Shown here piece after piece: positions 8,758 through 16,571 of a DNA stretch of 64,000 nucleotides. The translations under genes were made by a program, and so were the position numbers. The stretch's first letter is position 1; the number at the start of each line of letters is the position of its first letter. The stretch covers positions 186,001 through 250,000 of the forward strand of contig NZ_JABEME010000003.1 in NCBI RefSeq assembly GCF_013004645.1. The letters are read 5' to 3'. Under the pieces are notes generated by a model that made no database searches, was not told the DNA's origin, and saw nothing but the letters and a program-made list of their open reading frames with translations. The stretch is from Stenotrophomonas africana (GTDB lineage Bacteria > Pseudomonadota > Gammaproteobacteria > Xanthomonadales > Xanthomonadaceae).

Positions 8758-9945
8758 ATGCAGCGCTGGATCACCCTGCTTTCGCTGGCCTTCGGCGCTG
8801 CCGTGGCCGCCCCCGCCACCCAGGCTGCACCGGTCTGGGTAACTGCCTGGACCGCCTCGCCGGCACCGGATCGCAAGGATGGCACCGCCGAGGCACCCGT
8901 ACAGTTCGCGGCGCAGACCGTGCGCCAGGACATGCGTATCGGCAGCCGTGGTGATGCGCTGCGGCTGCGCATCAGCAACGAGCTCGGCACGTCGCCCTTG
9001 CGGATCGAAGACCTGCGCGTAGGCTTGAAGAACGGCAAGGTTGCACCACTGCCGGTAACGGTGGATGGGCGCGCGGTCATCGAGGTGCCGGTGGGCGCCG
9101 CGCTGCTGAGCGACCCGGTGCCGATGCCCTTGGTGGCGCTGCAGGAAATCAGCGTGAGTGCGTATTTTCCGCAGCCCACCCGCCCCGCCGTGCGCCGCAC
9201 CGAGCTTCGGGTAGCGGACGGCAGGCAGACAACCGTCGCCGACAGCGTGCGCCTGGGCTACCAGCAGAACGTGTTCTCGGCAGTGATGGTGCGGCGCGCA
9301 GATCGTCCACAGGTGATCGTGGCGCTGGGTGACTCCATCACGGAAGGCGCCACCGCCCGTCGCGGCACCTTCAACCAGTGGCCGGAGCGATTGGCGCAGC
9401 GCCTGCAGCAGGCCTGCCCGAACCGGTTCGTGGTGCTCAACCAGGGCATCAGCGGCAACAAGCTGCTTGACCATGGCCGCAGCCACAGCGCCCTGTCACG
9501 ATTGGATCGCGACGTGATCGCGGTGGCCGATGCCGATCAGGTGATCCTGTTCGAAGGCATCAACGACATCCGCCACGGAGGGGGCGCGCAGCCGCTGCCC
9601 GGGCGCAATGCGGCGGACATGCTGCTGGGCTATCAGCAGGTTGCGGCACGACTGCATGCGCACGGCATCCGCGCCTGGCTGGGTACGTTGACCCCATTCG
9701 GCGGTTCCGAGCGCTACGAGCCCGTCTCCGCAGCCACTCGCACCACGATCAACCAGTGGGCACGCGGTGGGAAGACCGGGTTCGATGGCATCATCGATTT
9801 CGATGCCGCGCTGCGTGACCCGAAGGCAGCGGAATCGTTGCCCAATGACATCACCCGCGACCATCTGCATCCCAACGACGAGGGCTACCGGCGCATGGCC
9901 GATGCCATCGATCTGCGCATGCTGGGCTGCACCACCCCCGAGTGA
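8758..9945 (+). CDS. SGNH/GDSL hydrolase, exported (possible alginate O-acetylesterase)
   Basis: A 395-aa esterase-like protein with a signal peptide (MQRWITLLSLAFGAAVAAPATQA) and an N-terminal beta domain before the SGNH core. Block I GDSITEG carries the nucleophile Ser193, block II is NQGISGNKLL, block III EGINDI, and block V DHLH carries the Asp368/His371 pair. It lies 18 bp after the SDR gene and 10 bp before the kinase, so it is part of the alginate operon. SGNH enzymes often remove acetyl groups from polysaccharides, and bacterial alginate is O-acetylated, so a deacetylase role is a reasonable inference but has no direct support here. Confidence 0.88.
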   Translation: MQRWITLLSLAFGAAVAAPATQAAPVWVTAWTASPAPDRKDGTAEAPVQFAAQTVRQDMRIGSRGDALRLRISNELGTSPLRIEDLRVGLKNGKVAPLPVTVDGRAVIEVPVGAALLSDPVPMPLVALQEISVSAYFPQPTRPAVRRTELRVADGRQTTVADSVRLGYQQNVFSAVMVRRADRPQVIVALGDSITEGATARRGTFNQWPERLAQRLQQACPNRFVVLNQGISGNKLLDHGRSHSALSRLDRDVIAVADADQVILFEGINDIRHGGGAQPLPGRNAADMLLGYQQVAARLHAHGIRAWLGTLTPFGGSERYEPVSAATRTTINQWARGGKTGFDGIIDFDAALRDPKAAESLPNDITRDHLHPNDEGYRRMADAIDLRMLGCTTPE

Positions 9946-9955
9946 GAGAGAACCG

Positions 9956-10975
9956 ATGAGCCGCGTCGTTTGTTTCGGTGAGTTGCTGCTGCGCCTGGGT
10001 GCGCCCGGTCGTGAACTGCTGCTGCAGACGCCGCAGCTGCAGGTCCATGTGGGAGGCGCCGAGGCCAATGTTGCGGTCTCGCTGGCCTGCCTGGGCCACA
10101 ATGTGCAGATGGTCAGCACGGTACCCGGCAACGCGCTGGGCCGGCATGCCGTGGCCGAGCTGCGGCGGCATGGCGTGGGCGTGGCCGGCGTGCGTGAAGT
10201 GGAGGGTGACCGCATGGGTCTGTACTTCCTGGCGACCGGTGCGGTGCAGCGCGCCAGTGAAGTGGTGTATGACCGGGCGGGTTCTGCATTCGCGAACACC
10301 AATGCCAGTGACCATGCGTGGCCCGCCCTGCTGTCCGGCGCGCGCCTGCTGCATGTCTCCGGCGTCAGCCCGGCGCTGGGCGCCAACGTGGCCGAGTCGG
10401 TGCTGGGGGCCGCGCGTGCGGCTCGCGCGGCCGGTGTGCAGGTGTCCTTCGACGGCAATTACCGTCGCTCATTGTGGCGACGCTGGGATGGCGACGCAGC
10501 GGCGATCCTGCGAGAGCTGTTCGCCGAGGCCGACATTGCCTTTGCCGATCATCGGGACATCGAACTGGTGCTGGGGCTGCACTTCCCGCAGGACGATGCG
10601 GTCGCCCGAACCGAAGCCGCTGCGGCCGCCGCCTTTGCCGCATTCCCGCATCTGCAGTGGCTGGCGTGCACCCAGCGCGATGTGGTGAGTGCAGACCATC
10701 ACATTCTGGGCGCGCTGCTGCTCGGCCGCGACGGCACGCGGGCGCAGGCACCACCGCGCCCGCTGCCCGGTATCGTTGATCGCATCGGGGGCGGCGATGC
10801 CTTTGCCGCCGGCATCCTGCACGGATTGCTGTCCGGGCTCGACGCAGAAAGCACCGTGCGCTTCGGACTGGCTGCGGGCGCGTTGAAGCACGCCATTCCC
10901 GGCGACTTCAGCCCGGTAGCTGAGGCGCAGGTGCTGGCTCTGCTGGGCAATGGAGGTGCGGATGTCCAGCGCTGA
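9956..10975 (+). CDS. kdgK: PfkB-family sugar kinase, likely 2-keto-3-deoxygluconate kinase
   Basis: A ribokinase-fold kinase of 339 aa. The N-terminal PfkB signature GGAEANVAVSLACLGH and the C-terminal signature DRIGGGDAFAAGILHG with catalytic Asp281 are both intact. It starts MSRVVCFGELLLRL behind GAGAGAA. In the alginate route KDG kinase makes KDPG, which feeds the Entner-Doudoroff aldolase. It is the last gene of the operon and is followed by a convergent gene 18 bp away. No KDPG aldolase gene follows, unlike many uronate operons. Fructokinase is the main alternative. Confidence 0.85.
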   Translation: MSRVVCFGELLLRLGAPGRELLLQTPQLQVHVGGAEANVAVSLACLGHNVQMVSTVPGNALGRHAVAELRRHGVGVAGVREVEGDRMGLYFLATGAVQRASEVVYDRAGSAFANTNASDHAWPALLSGARLLHVSGVSPALGANVAESVLGAARAARAAGVQVSFDGNYRRSLWRRWDGDAAAILRELFAEADIAFADHRDIELVLGLHFPQDDAVARTEAAAAAAFAAFPHLQWLACTQRDVVSADHHILGALLLGRDGTRAQAPPRPLPGIVDRIGGGDAFAAGILHGLLSGLDAESTVRFGLAAGALKHAIPGDFSPVAEAQVLALLGNGGADVQR

Positions 10976-10992
10976 ATGCCGAACGCGCGTGG

Positions 10993-11886
10993 TCACCCCG
11001 CCGGGGTGGCGACGAAGCGACGGTTGGGACGCAGATAGATGCTGCCGGAACGGGCATCCAGCAGGATGTTGAACTGCTGCAGGACTTCGCTGCCAAGCGT
11101 CCCGCCGTCCGTGGAGCCATCGTCATCGACGGTGATCGAGGCTTTCGGCCCCTTCAGTTGCAGGGTCGAGATGCTGGCCACGGGCACGCGCACGTCCACC
11201 GCGCGGATCTTCCGGCCCGCGCTGCCACTGAACTGTGATGTTCCAAGTCGTTCCGGAAACGCTTCCTGCAGGCGGTGGGCGGTGCCGAAGACATAGGACA
11301 GGTCGATGTTGCCGTTGCTGCCGGTGTCCAGGGTAAGCCAGGGGGCGAAAGTGCTGCTGCCGTTGCCGAGCGTGACCTGGATGGCCGGAATATTGTCGAT
11401 CCAGCGCACGTTGGCCCGGACATACCCGGCAAGGTCGGGAACCTCGTCATGCAGACGCAGCAGGCTGCGGTCGTAGTCGACCTCCAGCACCTTGCCCTGG
11501 AAGAAGGTCCAGCCCAGTACCGCATCGAAGGGGCGCCCCGTGTAGTCGATCACCACGGCTCCCATCGGTCGCTGCACGCCGCCGATCTGCACGGCGTTGT
11601 GCGTGCTGTAGTCGAGAAGCGTGACGCCATCGGAACCGGTGTTCTCACTCTGGTCGTCAATGACCAGCTTCGCGTCCTGCTGGATGTGCCTGGCAACGGC
11701 CATGGCCGACGCGCCTGTATCGACGAGAAAGCGCAGTGGTCGCGAGCCGTTGATCGTACCCTCCACGTAGATCCGGTGATCCTTGCCCAGCTCGAAGGGA
11801 ACTTCGGTGACCGCAGCACCTGCTGCGAAAGGCACCAGCATGATCAACATCGCGCATGGAAGCGCAGTACGAGGCAGTTCGCACAT
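10993..11886 (-). CDS. Retropepsin-like aspartic protease, two-lobed, exported
   Basis: A 297-aa protein starting MCELPRTALPCAM behind GAAGGAG. The N-terminus is a signal peptide. Two aspartic protease motifs are present, FLVDTGAS (Asp56) and LTLDTGSN (Asp187), so one chain could supply both catalytic aspartates as in bacterial pepsin/retropepsin-like proteins. Strand and flap features (VLGWTFFQGK, GTLGSEVLQQFNILLD) agree with this fold. Bacterial members of this family are poorly characterised and the substrate is unknown. The gene is convergent with the alginate operon and lies downstream of an S41-like gene on the same strand, 126 bp away. Confidence 0.8.
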   Translation of the reverse strand: MCELPRTALPCAMLIMLVPFAAGAAVTEVPFELGKDHRIYVEGTINGSRPLRFLVDTGASAMAVARHIQQDAKLVIDDQSENTGSDGVTLLDYSTHNAVQIGGVQRPMGAVVIDYTGRPFDAVLGWTFFQGKVLEVDYDRSLLRLHDEVPDLAGYVRANVRWIDNIPAIQVTLGNGSSTFAPWLTLDTGSNGNIDLSYVFGTAHRLQEAFPERLGTSQFSGSAGRKIRAVDVRVPVASISTLQLKGPKASITVDDDGSTDGGTLGSEVLQQFNILLDARSGSIYLRPNRRFVATPAG

Positions 11887-12012
11887 CCGAGAGCTCCTTC
11901 GGTCAGTAGAGCTGCAGCAGCGGTTGCCCGGCTCATTGCAGGTTGGATGCAGCTGCCGGTGAAAAGCTTTAATGCGCCGGAACTGCTTCACCGGCACGCC
12001 ACCAGAACCGGA

Positions 12013-13476
12013 TCATCGTCCGGAGATCCACGCCTCAAGTGCTGCGGTGTCCCGCATGTCGCCGGTATAGCGATGATCGGGCACGTGCGGTTCGTTCGAG
12101 CCACGCACCCGCCCCCGGAACACCTTCATCGGCACCGAAATCCTGGCCAGCCCGCTTGGCAGCCGCTCTGGCCGCACGTCCATGTAGAGACTGTCGGCCG
12201 ATGTCTCGACGCCTACCTGCACCGCGCCCAACCGCTTCCACAGGTCCAGCGCATCCAGGCAGGCCGAACCACAGGCGGCATCAGCCACGATCACCACCCT
12301 GCCCTTGCGCAGCGGTGCGGCCAGGCCTGAGGCTGGTGCTGTATTTGCGCTGGCCTCGGATGGCTCGCGCCACAATGCCTCACCCCGGCCGCGTGCCTGT
12401 GCCATGCCCACCGTCACCGACTCCAGCATGCGACGCAGCTCTGGCGACGCGTCGGGCGCCTGCACCAGCTTCTGCAGGAAGCTGCGCAACTGGGCGATGT
12501 TGGCCTCGGAGGTCCGCCACTCCACCCAGCTGGGGTCGGGCAGCACGTCCACGGCGGCCCGGCCCCAGATCAATCGCGCCAGTTCGATGCTCCATTGCGA
12601 AGCTCCGCCGCTGTTGCCACGCACGTCCAGCACGACCGACGGTGCCTGCTGCAGTGCTTCGGCTTTCGGAGCAAGCTGCTCAAGCAGGGCGGTCAGTTCC
12701 TTGAAGTTCTGCTCCGTGGGGTCGGCATTGAAGCTGCTGGTGGTGATCCAGTAGCCGCCATCAGGCATGATGTGCCAGCCGTTGGCCGGGCGGAAGCTGC
12801 GCCGGGTATCGGCCAGACGCTCCTTGCGCTGTGCCGCCTGCAGTGGCTGCCACTGCAGTGCGTAGGATTTCTTGCGTCCATCCACCTGGAAAACGCAGGT
12901 GCGCAGCGTGGGCACGAACGGATTGCCCTGATCCAGCAGCACTTCGCCACCACCGTGGATGCGGCTGGCCAGCAGGTTCCAGCGCCCGCTGAAGTCACCC
13001 ACCCGCCGTGCGGCCAACGTCTGCGCATCGATGCCATCACAGGAAAGCAATCGAGCCCCCAGCGGCGGATGGCCCGGACCACCGCCCACGGTCATGACCA
13101 ACTGCGCATCGCCGTCGAAGCCGGTCAGGAACCCGGGCCATTGCGTTGGAACATCGGGAGCGCCGGCAAGCGCGTTGAGGCTGACATGCCCGTCGTTGAA
13201 GAACGCCGCATAGCCCTTCATCGCCCACCAGTAGCCCTGATAGTTGGTGACCCGATTCGCGCGCGAGCGTGCAAGCGCCTGGGCCTCGTCGAGCTGCGCG
13301 CCGAACCAGGGATTCCGCAGATCCACCGCGCCCGGATGACTGCCACGCAGGGCGGCGTCGGCAGCGTCCAGATCCTTCAACAGCGTGTCCGGCCAATCAT
13401 TCGGCGCACCTTTCGCGGTGGGTGCCGCGAGCACCGCACCGAGCAGCAGCCATGCAATGACCATGGATTCATCCAT
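12013..13476 (-). CDS. S41-family peptidase-like protein, exported
   Basis: A protein of about 487 aa whose N-terminus (MDESMVIAWLLLGAVLAAPT) is a signal peptide; a start at 13464 (MVIAW) is equally possible, since neither has a strong ribosome site. Tail-specific protease features: an N-terminal helical region with FFNDGHVSLNA, then the core with SVVLDVRGNSGGAS and the nucleophile region VADAACGSACLDALD, Ser404. Insertions between core elements make it longer than CtpA, and a PDZ domain is not obvious. Probably a periplasmic or secreted hydrolase of unknown substrate. Confidence 0.78.
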   Translation of the reverse strand: MDESMVIAWLLLGAVLAAPTAKGAPNDWPDTLLKDLDAADAALRGSHPGAVDLRNPWFGAQLDEAQALARSRANRVTNYQGYWWAMKGYAAFFNDGHVSLNALAGAPDVPTQWPGFLTGFDGDAQLVMTVGGGPGHPPLGARLLSCDGIDAQTLAARRVGDFSGRWNLLASRIHGGGEVLLDQGNPFVPTLRTCVFQVDGRKKSYALQWQPLQAAQRKERLADTRRSFRPANGWHIMPDGGYWITTSSFNADPTEQNFKELTALLEQLAPKAEALQQAPSVVLDVRGNSGGASQWSIELARLIWGRAAVDVLPDPSWVEWRTSEANIAQLRSFLQKLVQAPDASPELRRMLESVTVGMAQARGRGEALWREPSEASANTAPASGLAAPLRKGRVVIVADAACGSACLDALDLWKRLGAVQVGVETSADSLYMDVRPERLPSGLARISVPMKVFRGRVRGSNEPHVPDHRYTGDMRDTAALEAWISGR

Positions 13477-13551
13477 TTCCCGGAACAAGCACGAGTCTCG
13501 CAGTTTTCCAGCCCGGTGTACCGCGCCCGCCACAACGGGCGCGGCCGCACA

Positions 13552-15126
13552 TCAATGCAGCGGCACCTTCAGCACCGACGGCGCATTGACTGGCGAGCTG
13601 AAGGTCACCGCCCCACCCAGCTGGCTGATGCCCGCATAGCGCAGGTCCACGGTATCGACCACGAGGGTCAGGCGGCTGCCGGCTGGAAGGTTCCAGCTGC
13701 TCGCTTCCAGCCGCAGGTCGAGCGTTTTCGCCTGGCCTGGCGTGGCACCGCGCAAGGTGTACGGCTTGTGGCTGATCAACTGACCATTGCCCAGCACATC
13801 CTCGGCGTACAGGTAGGCGTACAGCGTGGTGTTGGCACGGCTGGGCGTGACCGTCAGGCGCACTTCCGGCGCACCGTCCAGGCGTTTGGCGCTCCACTGG
13901 ATCGGCCCCTGCCAGACACCGGCGGCACTGCGGCCAACAAACGGCACGTAGGCACCCGGCGGCAGGTTGATCATCTGCAGCGCGCCGGAGGCCATCGCCA
14001 CGCCGGAATTGGCCGCAGTCAGCAAACCGCTGCCGATGCGGTAGTTCCAGCCGGTGCCGCCACCGTGCTCGGCCAGGCCGCCGGTCGGCAGCAGCAAACC
14101 AGAGGGTGCGGTCAGGCCGTAGCTGACCGCACCCATGCTGGTCGCCTGCCAGTCCGGGTAGCGGCTCCAGCTGCCGGCCTGTGACTTCAGCTGCACCGCC
14201 GGCTGGCGGTCGATGCCGTTGGCCACTGCCTTCAGATAGTGATCGAACCAGTCACCCACCTGGTCATAGACTTCGTTGGGAATGCCCAGTGCACCGAGCG
14301 CTTCGTTGAGCGCGTGGTCACCGTGCCGCAGCTGCAGCTGCTTCGGGCCTTTCAGCCTGTTGAAGAAATCAACCAGCTGGCCCGGCGGGAACAGGCTGTC
14401 GTTGAAGGCGTTGGCCAGAAACACCGCCGGCTGGTTGGCGTTGATCTCGTCGATGCTGGCCGCGGGACTGCGCTGCGCCGCCACCGGCAACAGCGAATCC
14501 ACCGCGCCCTGGTAGTTGCCGGCCAGAACATTGCGGTTGATCGTGGCCAGCTCCGCGCCGGGACGTCCGGTCACCAGGCCGGCGGCAACCAGCAGTGCGA
14601 TGCCCTGCGCGCTCGGGGTGTCGTTGCTGTACAGCGAGGCCTGCAGATCGGCCCAGCCACTGAGCGCGGCCACGGCCTTGATGCGCGGATCGCGTGCCGC
14701 CGCCAGCAGGCTGGTGCCCGCACCGTAGGAGATGCCCGAAACGCCGATCCGGTCCGGGTCAGCGCGGGTGTTGTCCAGCGCCCAGTCGATCAGCGCGCTG
14801 ACATCCTCCACCGTGGAGGGCCCGGCGATGTCGATGCTGCCGCCGGATTCCCAGAAGCCACGCGAGCTGTAGCTGATCACCACATAGCCGCGCTGTGCCA
14901 GCGACTGCGCTACCCCCACGTACTCCACGCTGGGCACCGCCCAGCTGCTGGGCATCACCAGCAGCGGATAGCGCCCGCCGCCCGCATCCTGCGGTTCGAT
15001 GACGAAGGCCCCGAGAGGCGTTCCATCCCAGCCGGCAATGGTGCGATGGGTGGTCTTGACCGTCGCGGCCCAGGCAGTGGGCGCCAGGCCGGTCAGCAGG
15101 ATCAACAGCAGCAATACCTTGCGCAT
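13552..15126 (-). CDS. CocE/NonD-type alpha/beta hydrolase, exported
   Basis: A 524-aa protein with signal peptide MRKVLLLLILLTGLAPTAWA, start at 15126 chosen because of GGGGAGAG upstream. The N-terminal half is an alpha/beta-hydrolase: YSSRGFWESGG oxyanion region, nucleophile elbow GISYGAG with Ser133, an acid in NAFNDSLFP and a histidine in HGDHALNE. The C-terminal half is a beta-rich jelly-roll (PPGAYVPFVG through SRLTLVVDTVDL), as in X-Pro dipeptidyl peptidase and cocaine-esterase relatives. Substrate could be a peptide or an ester. The 75-bp gap downstream contains a GC-rich hairpin (GCGCCCG/CGGGCGC, 13527-13546). Confidence 0.82.
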   Translation of the reverse strand: MRKVLLLLILLTGLAPTAWAATVKTTHRTIAGWDGTPLGAFVIEPQDAGGGRYPLLVMPSSWAVPSVEYVGVAQSLAQRGYVVISYSSRGFWESGGSIDIAGPSTVEDVSALIDWALDNTRADPDRIGVSGISYGAGTSLLAAARDPRIKAVAALSGWADLQASLYSNDTPSAQGIALLVAAGLVTGRPGAELATINRNVLAGNYQGAVDSLLPVAAQRSPAASIDEINANQPAVFLANAFNDSLFPPGQLVDFFNRLKGPKQLQLRHGDHALNEALGALGIPNEVYDQVGDWFDHYLKAVANGIDRQPAVQLKSQAGSWSRYPDWQATSMGAVSYGLTAPSGLLLPTGGLAEHGGGTGWNYRIGSGLLTAANSGVAMASGALQMINLPPGAYVPFVGRSAAGVWQGPIQWSAKRLDGAPEVRLTVTPSRANTTLYAYLYAEDVLGNGQLISHKPYTLRGATPGQAKTLDLRLEASSWNLPAGSRLTLVVDTVDLRYAGISQLGGAVTFSSPVNAPSVLKVPLH

Positions 15127-15244
15127 CGTCGTCTCTCCCCGTCGGTGGTGGTGCAACGGGTTGGACCGTACCAGTGCGAATGGTGGGTGGCACCTTGCGA
15201 CGCAGCATGACGTTTGCTGCACGTTCGCAGCGCTTGTTGGCTGA

Positions 15245-15269
15245 ACAGGGGGCGCTGCACGCCCCCTGC
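15245..15269 (-). terminator. GC hairpin after the YadA-like gene
   Basis: Inverted repeat CAGGGGGCG / CGCCCCCTG with a short loop, located 12 bp past the stop of the YadA-like gene. There is no obvious T-run, so a rho-independent terminator is likely but not certain. Confidence 0.5.
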
Positions 15270-15280
15270 CCTGCACTGCG

Positions 15281-16462
15281 TTACAGGTCTACGCCGAAGC
15301 CCATGCCAGCAGACCTCTCGCCATTGCTGAAGGCACCACCCAGCGAGAACGAAGCACGCTCGCCGATCCGTTTACCGTATCCGATCGACAGCGCCTGCTC
15401 GCCGCCCTGGAAGCCGGCACCCACCGCAATGCGACCGCGCGGGCTCTGTGAGCCGGCGGCGTTGATGGCCATGTTCAACATCGCCGAGCTCATCGCACCC
15501 ATGCGATCGATGCGCTGGTCCTGGTGACGCAGGCGGCGTTCCATCTCCTGCTTCAGCCCGTTGTTGTCCAGCGCGAACTGCGCCAGGCGCTGGTCGGTGT
15601 AGGCATTGGCCGTCGTCACCGCCTGCGCGGACTTCGTATCGGTATAGGAGTTGGCCGAGGAGAGCGTGGTTGCGCTGCTGGCATCGGTATAGGCCTTTGA
15701 GGTCGTCACTGCCGCGGCGCTGCTCGCGTCGGTGTAGGCGTTGACGGAGTTGATGGTCGCCGTGGCCCGCGCATCGGCATAGCTGTTGGCCGAAGTCAGC
15801 GTGTTGGCGTTGGCGGTGTTCATCTGATTGAGGTTCACCGCATCGGTGCCCTGCGTGGCGGCGGCCACGTTGGTCAACTGGCGCTCGTTGCCGGCGCTGC
15901 CCACCGATACCGAGTTGGCACGGTCGGCGACGGAGCCGTTGCCCAGTGCAACGCTGTCGTTTGCAGAAGCGATGGCACCATTGCCCACGGCACTGCTGTT
16001 GTTGCCACTGGCTTCGGACAAGCTGCCGAGCGCGGTGCTGTTTTCGCCCGTGGCGTTGCTGCCAGCGCCTGATGCGGTGGAGAACGAGCCCGTTGCGGAG
16101 CTGCCCGAGCCACTGGCACTGCTGAAGTCACCACTGGCGGTGGCGCTGTCGCCGATCGCCGCACTGTTGGCGCCGGAGGCGGACGCACCCACGCCCACGG
16201 CGGCGCTCTGGTCGCCGGAGGCGCTGCTGGCTGCGCCGATCGCCGTACTGCCGGTGCCGCTGGCACTGGCGCCGGTTCCGACGGCCGCCGATAGATCACC
16301 GCTGGCATCGGCACCACTGCCGCACGCCAGCGAGGCGGCACCACCGGCGCTGGCGCCACCGTTGGACACGCCGCCGAAGCCATCGTCCAGCTGGCAGGTA
16401 TCACCGGCCCACGCCGGTGCGGTTGCCATGGCCAGTGCCACGGCAAGGATGTGCTTGTGCAT
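15281..16462 (-). CDS. YadA-type trimeric autotransporter adhesin, small
   Basis: A 393-aa surface protein with signal peptide MHKHILAVALAMATAPAWA. Residues from about 35 to 175 are degenerate 14-residue head repeats of the SAAVGxGAxASGxx type. These are followed by a neck (GNERQLTNVAAATQGTDAVN), a coiled-coil stalk built from repeated ANSYTD/NAYTD units, and a C-terminal membrane anchor of about 70 residues (RIAVGAGFQGGEQALSIGYG...). The protein would trimerise in the outer membrane and export its own head. The chain ends in Leu, not the usual aromatic residue. An in-frame upstream start at 16489 would add 9 residues; 16462 gives a normal signal peptide. Confidence 0.88.
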   Translation of the reverse strand: MHKHILAVALAMATAPAWAGDTCQLDDGFGGVSNGGASAGGAASLACGSGADASGDLSAAVGTGASASGTGSTAIGAASSASGDQSAAVGVGASASGANSAAIGDSATASGDFSSASGSGSSATGSFSTASGAGSNATGENSTALGSLSEASGNNSSAVGNGAIASANDSVALGNGSVADRANSVSVGSAGNERQLTNVAAATQGTDAVNLNQMNTANANTLTSANSYADARATATINSVNAYTDASSAAAVTTSKAYTDASSATTLSSANSYTDTKSAQAVTTANAYTDQRLAQFALDNNGLKQEMERRLRHQDQRIDRMGAMSSAMLNMAINAAGSQSPRGRIAVGAGFQGGEQALSIGYGKRIGERASFSLGGAFSNGERSAGMGFGVDL

Positions 16463-16496
16463 CGTCTTCACGGTACCCCCGAGGTCCATCAGGAAG

Positions 16497-16518
16497 GGTT
16501 CCCGGCAGGCGCCGGGAA
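16497..16518 (-). terminator. Hairpin downstream of the S8 protease gene
   Basis: Perfect inverted repeat GTTCCCGGC-AGGC-GCCGGGAAC about 55 bp after the S8 protease stop, before the YadA-like gene on the same strand; a second stem (CGCCCCTG/CAGGGGCG) lies nearer the stop. These probably separate the two transcription units. No T-run follows. Confidence 0.45.
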
Positions 16519-16571
16519 CGGTGGGAAACAGGCCGCCCCTGCACAGGGGCGACCCGGATGCTGCATGCGCC

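Noticed and set aside
15850..16350. Short-period repeats that might be a CRISPR or VNTR
   Set aside because: They are the 14-residue head repeats of the YadA-like protein, degenerate at DNA level and without spacers of uniform length.
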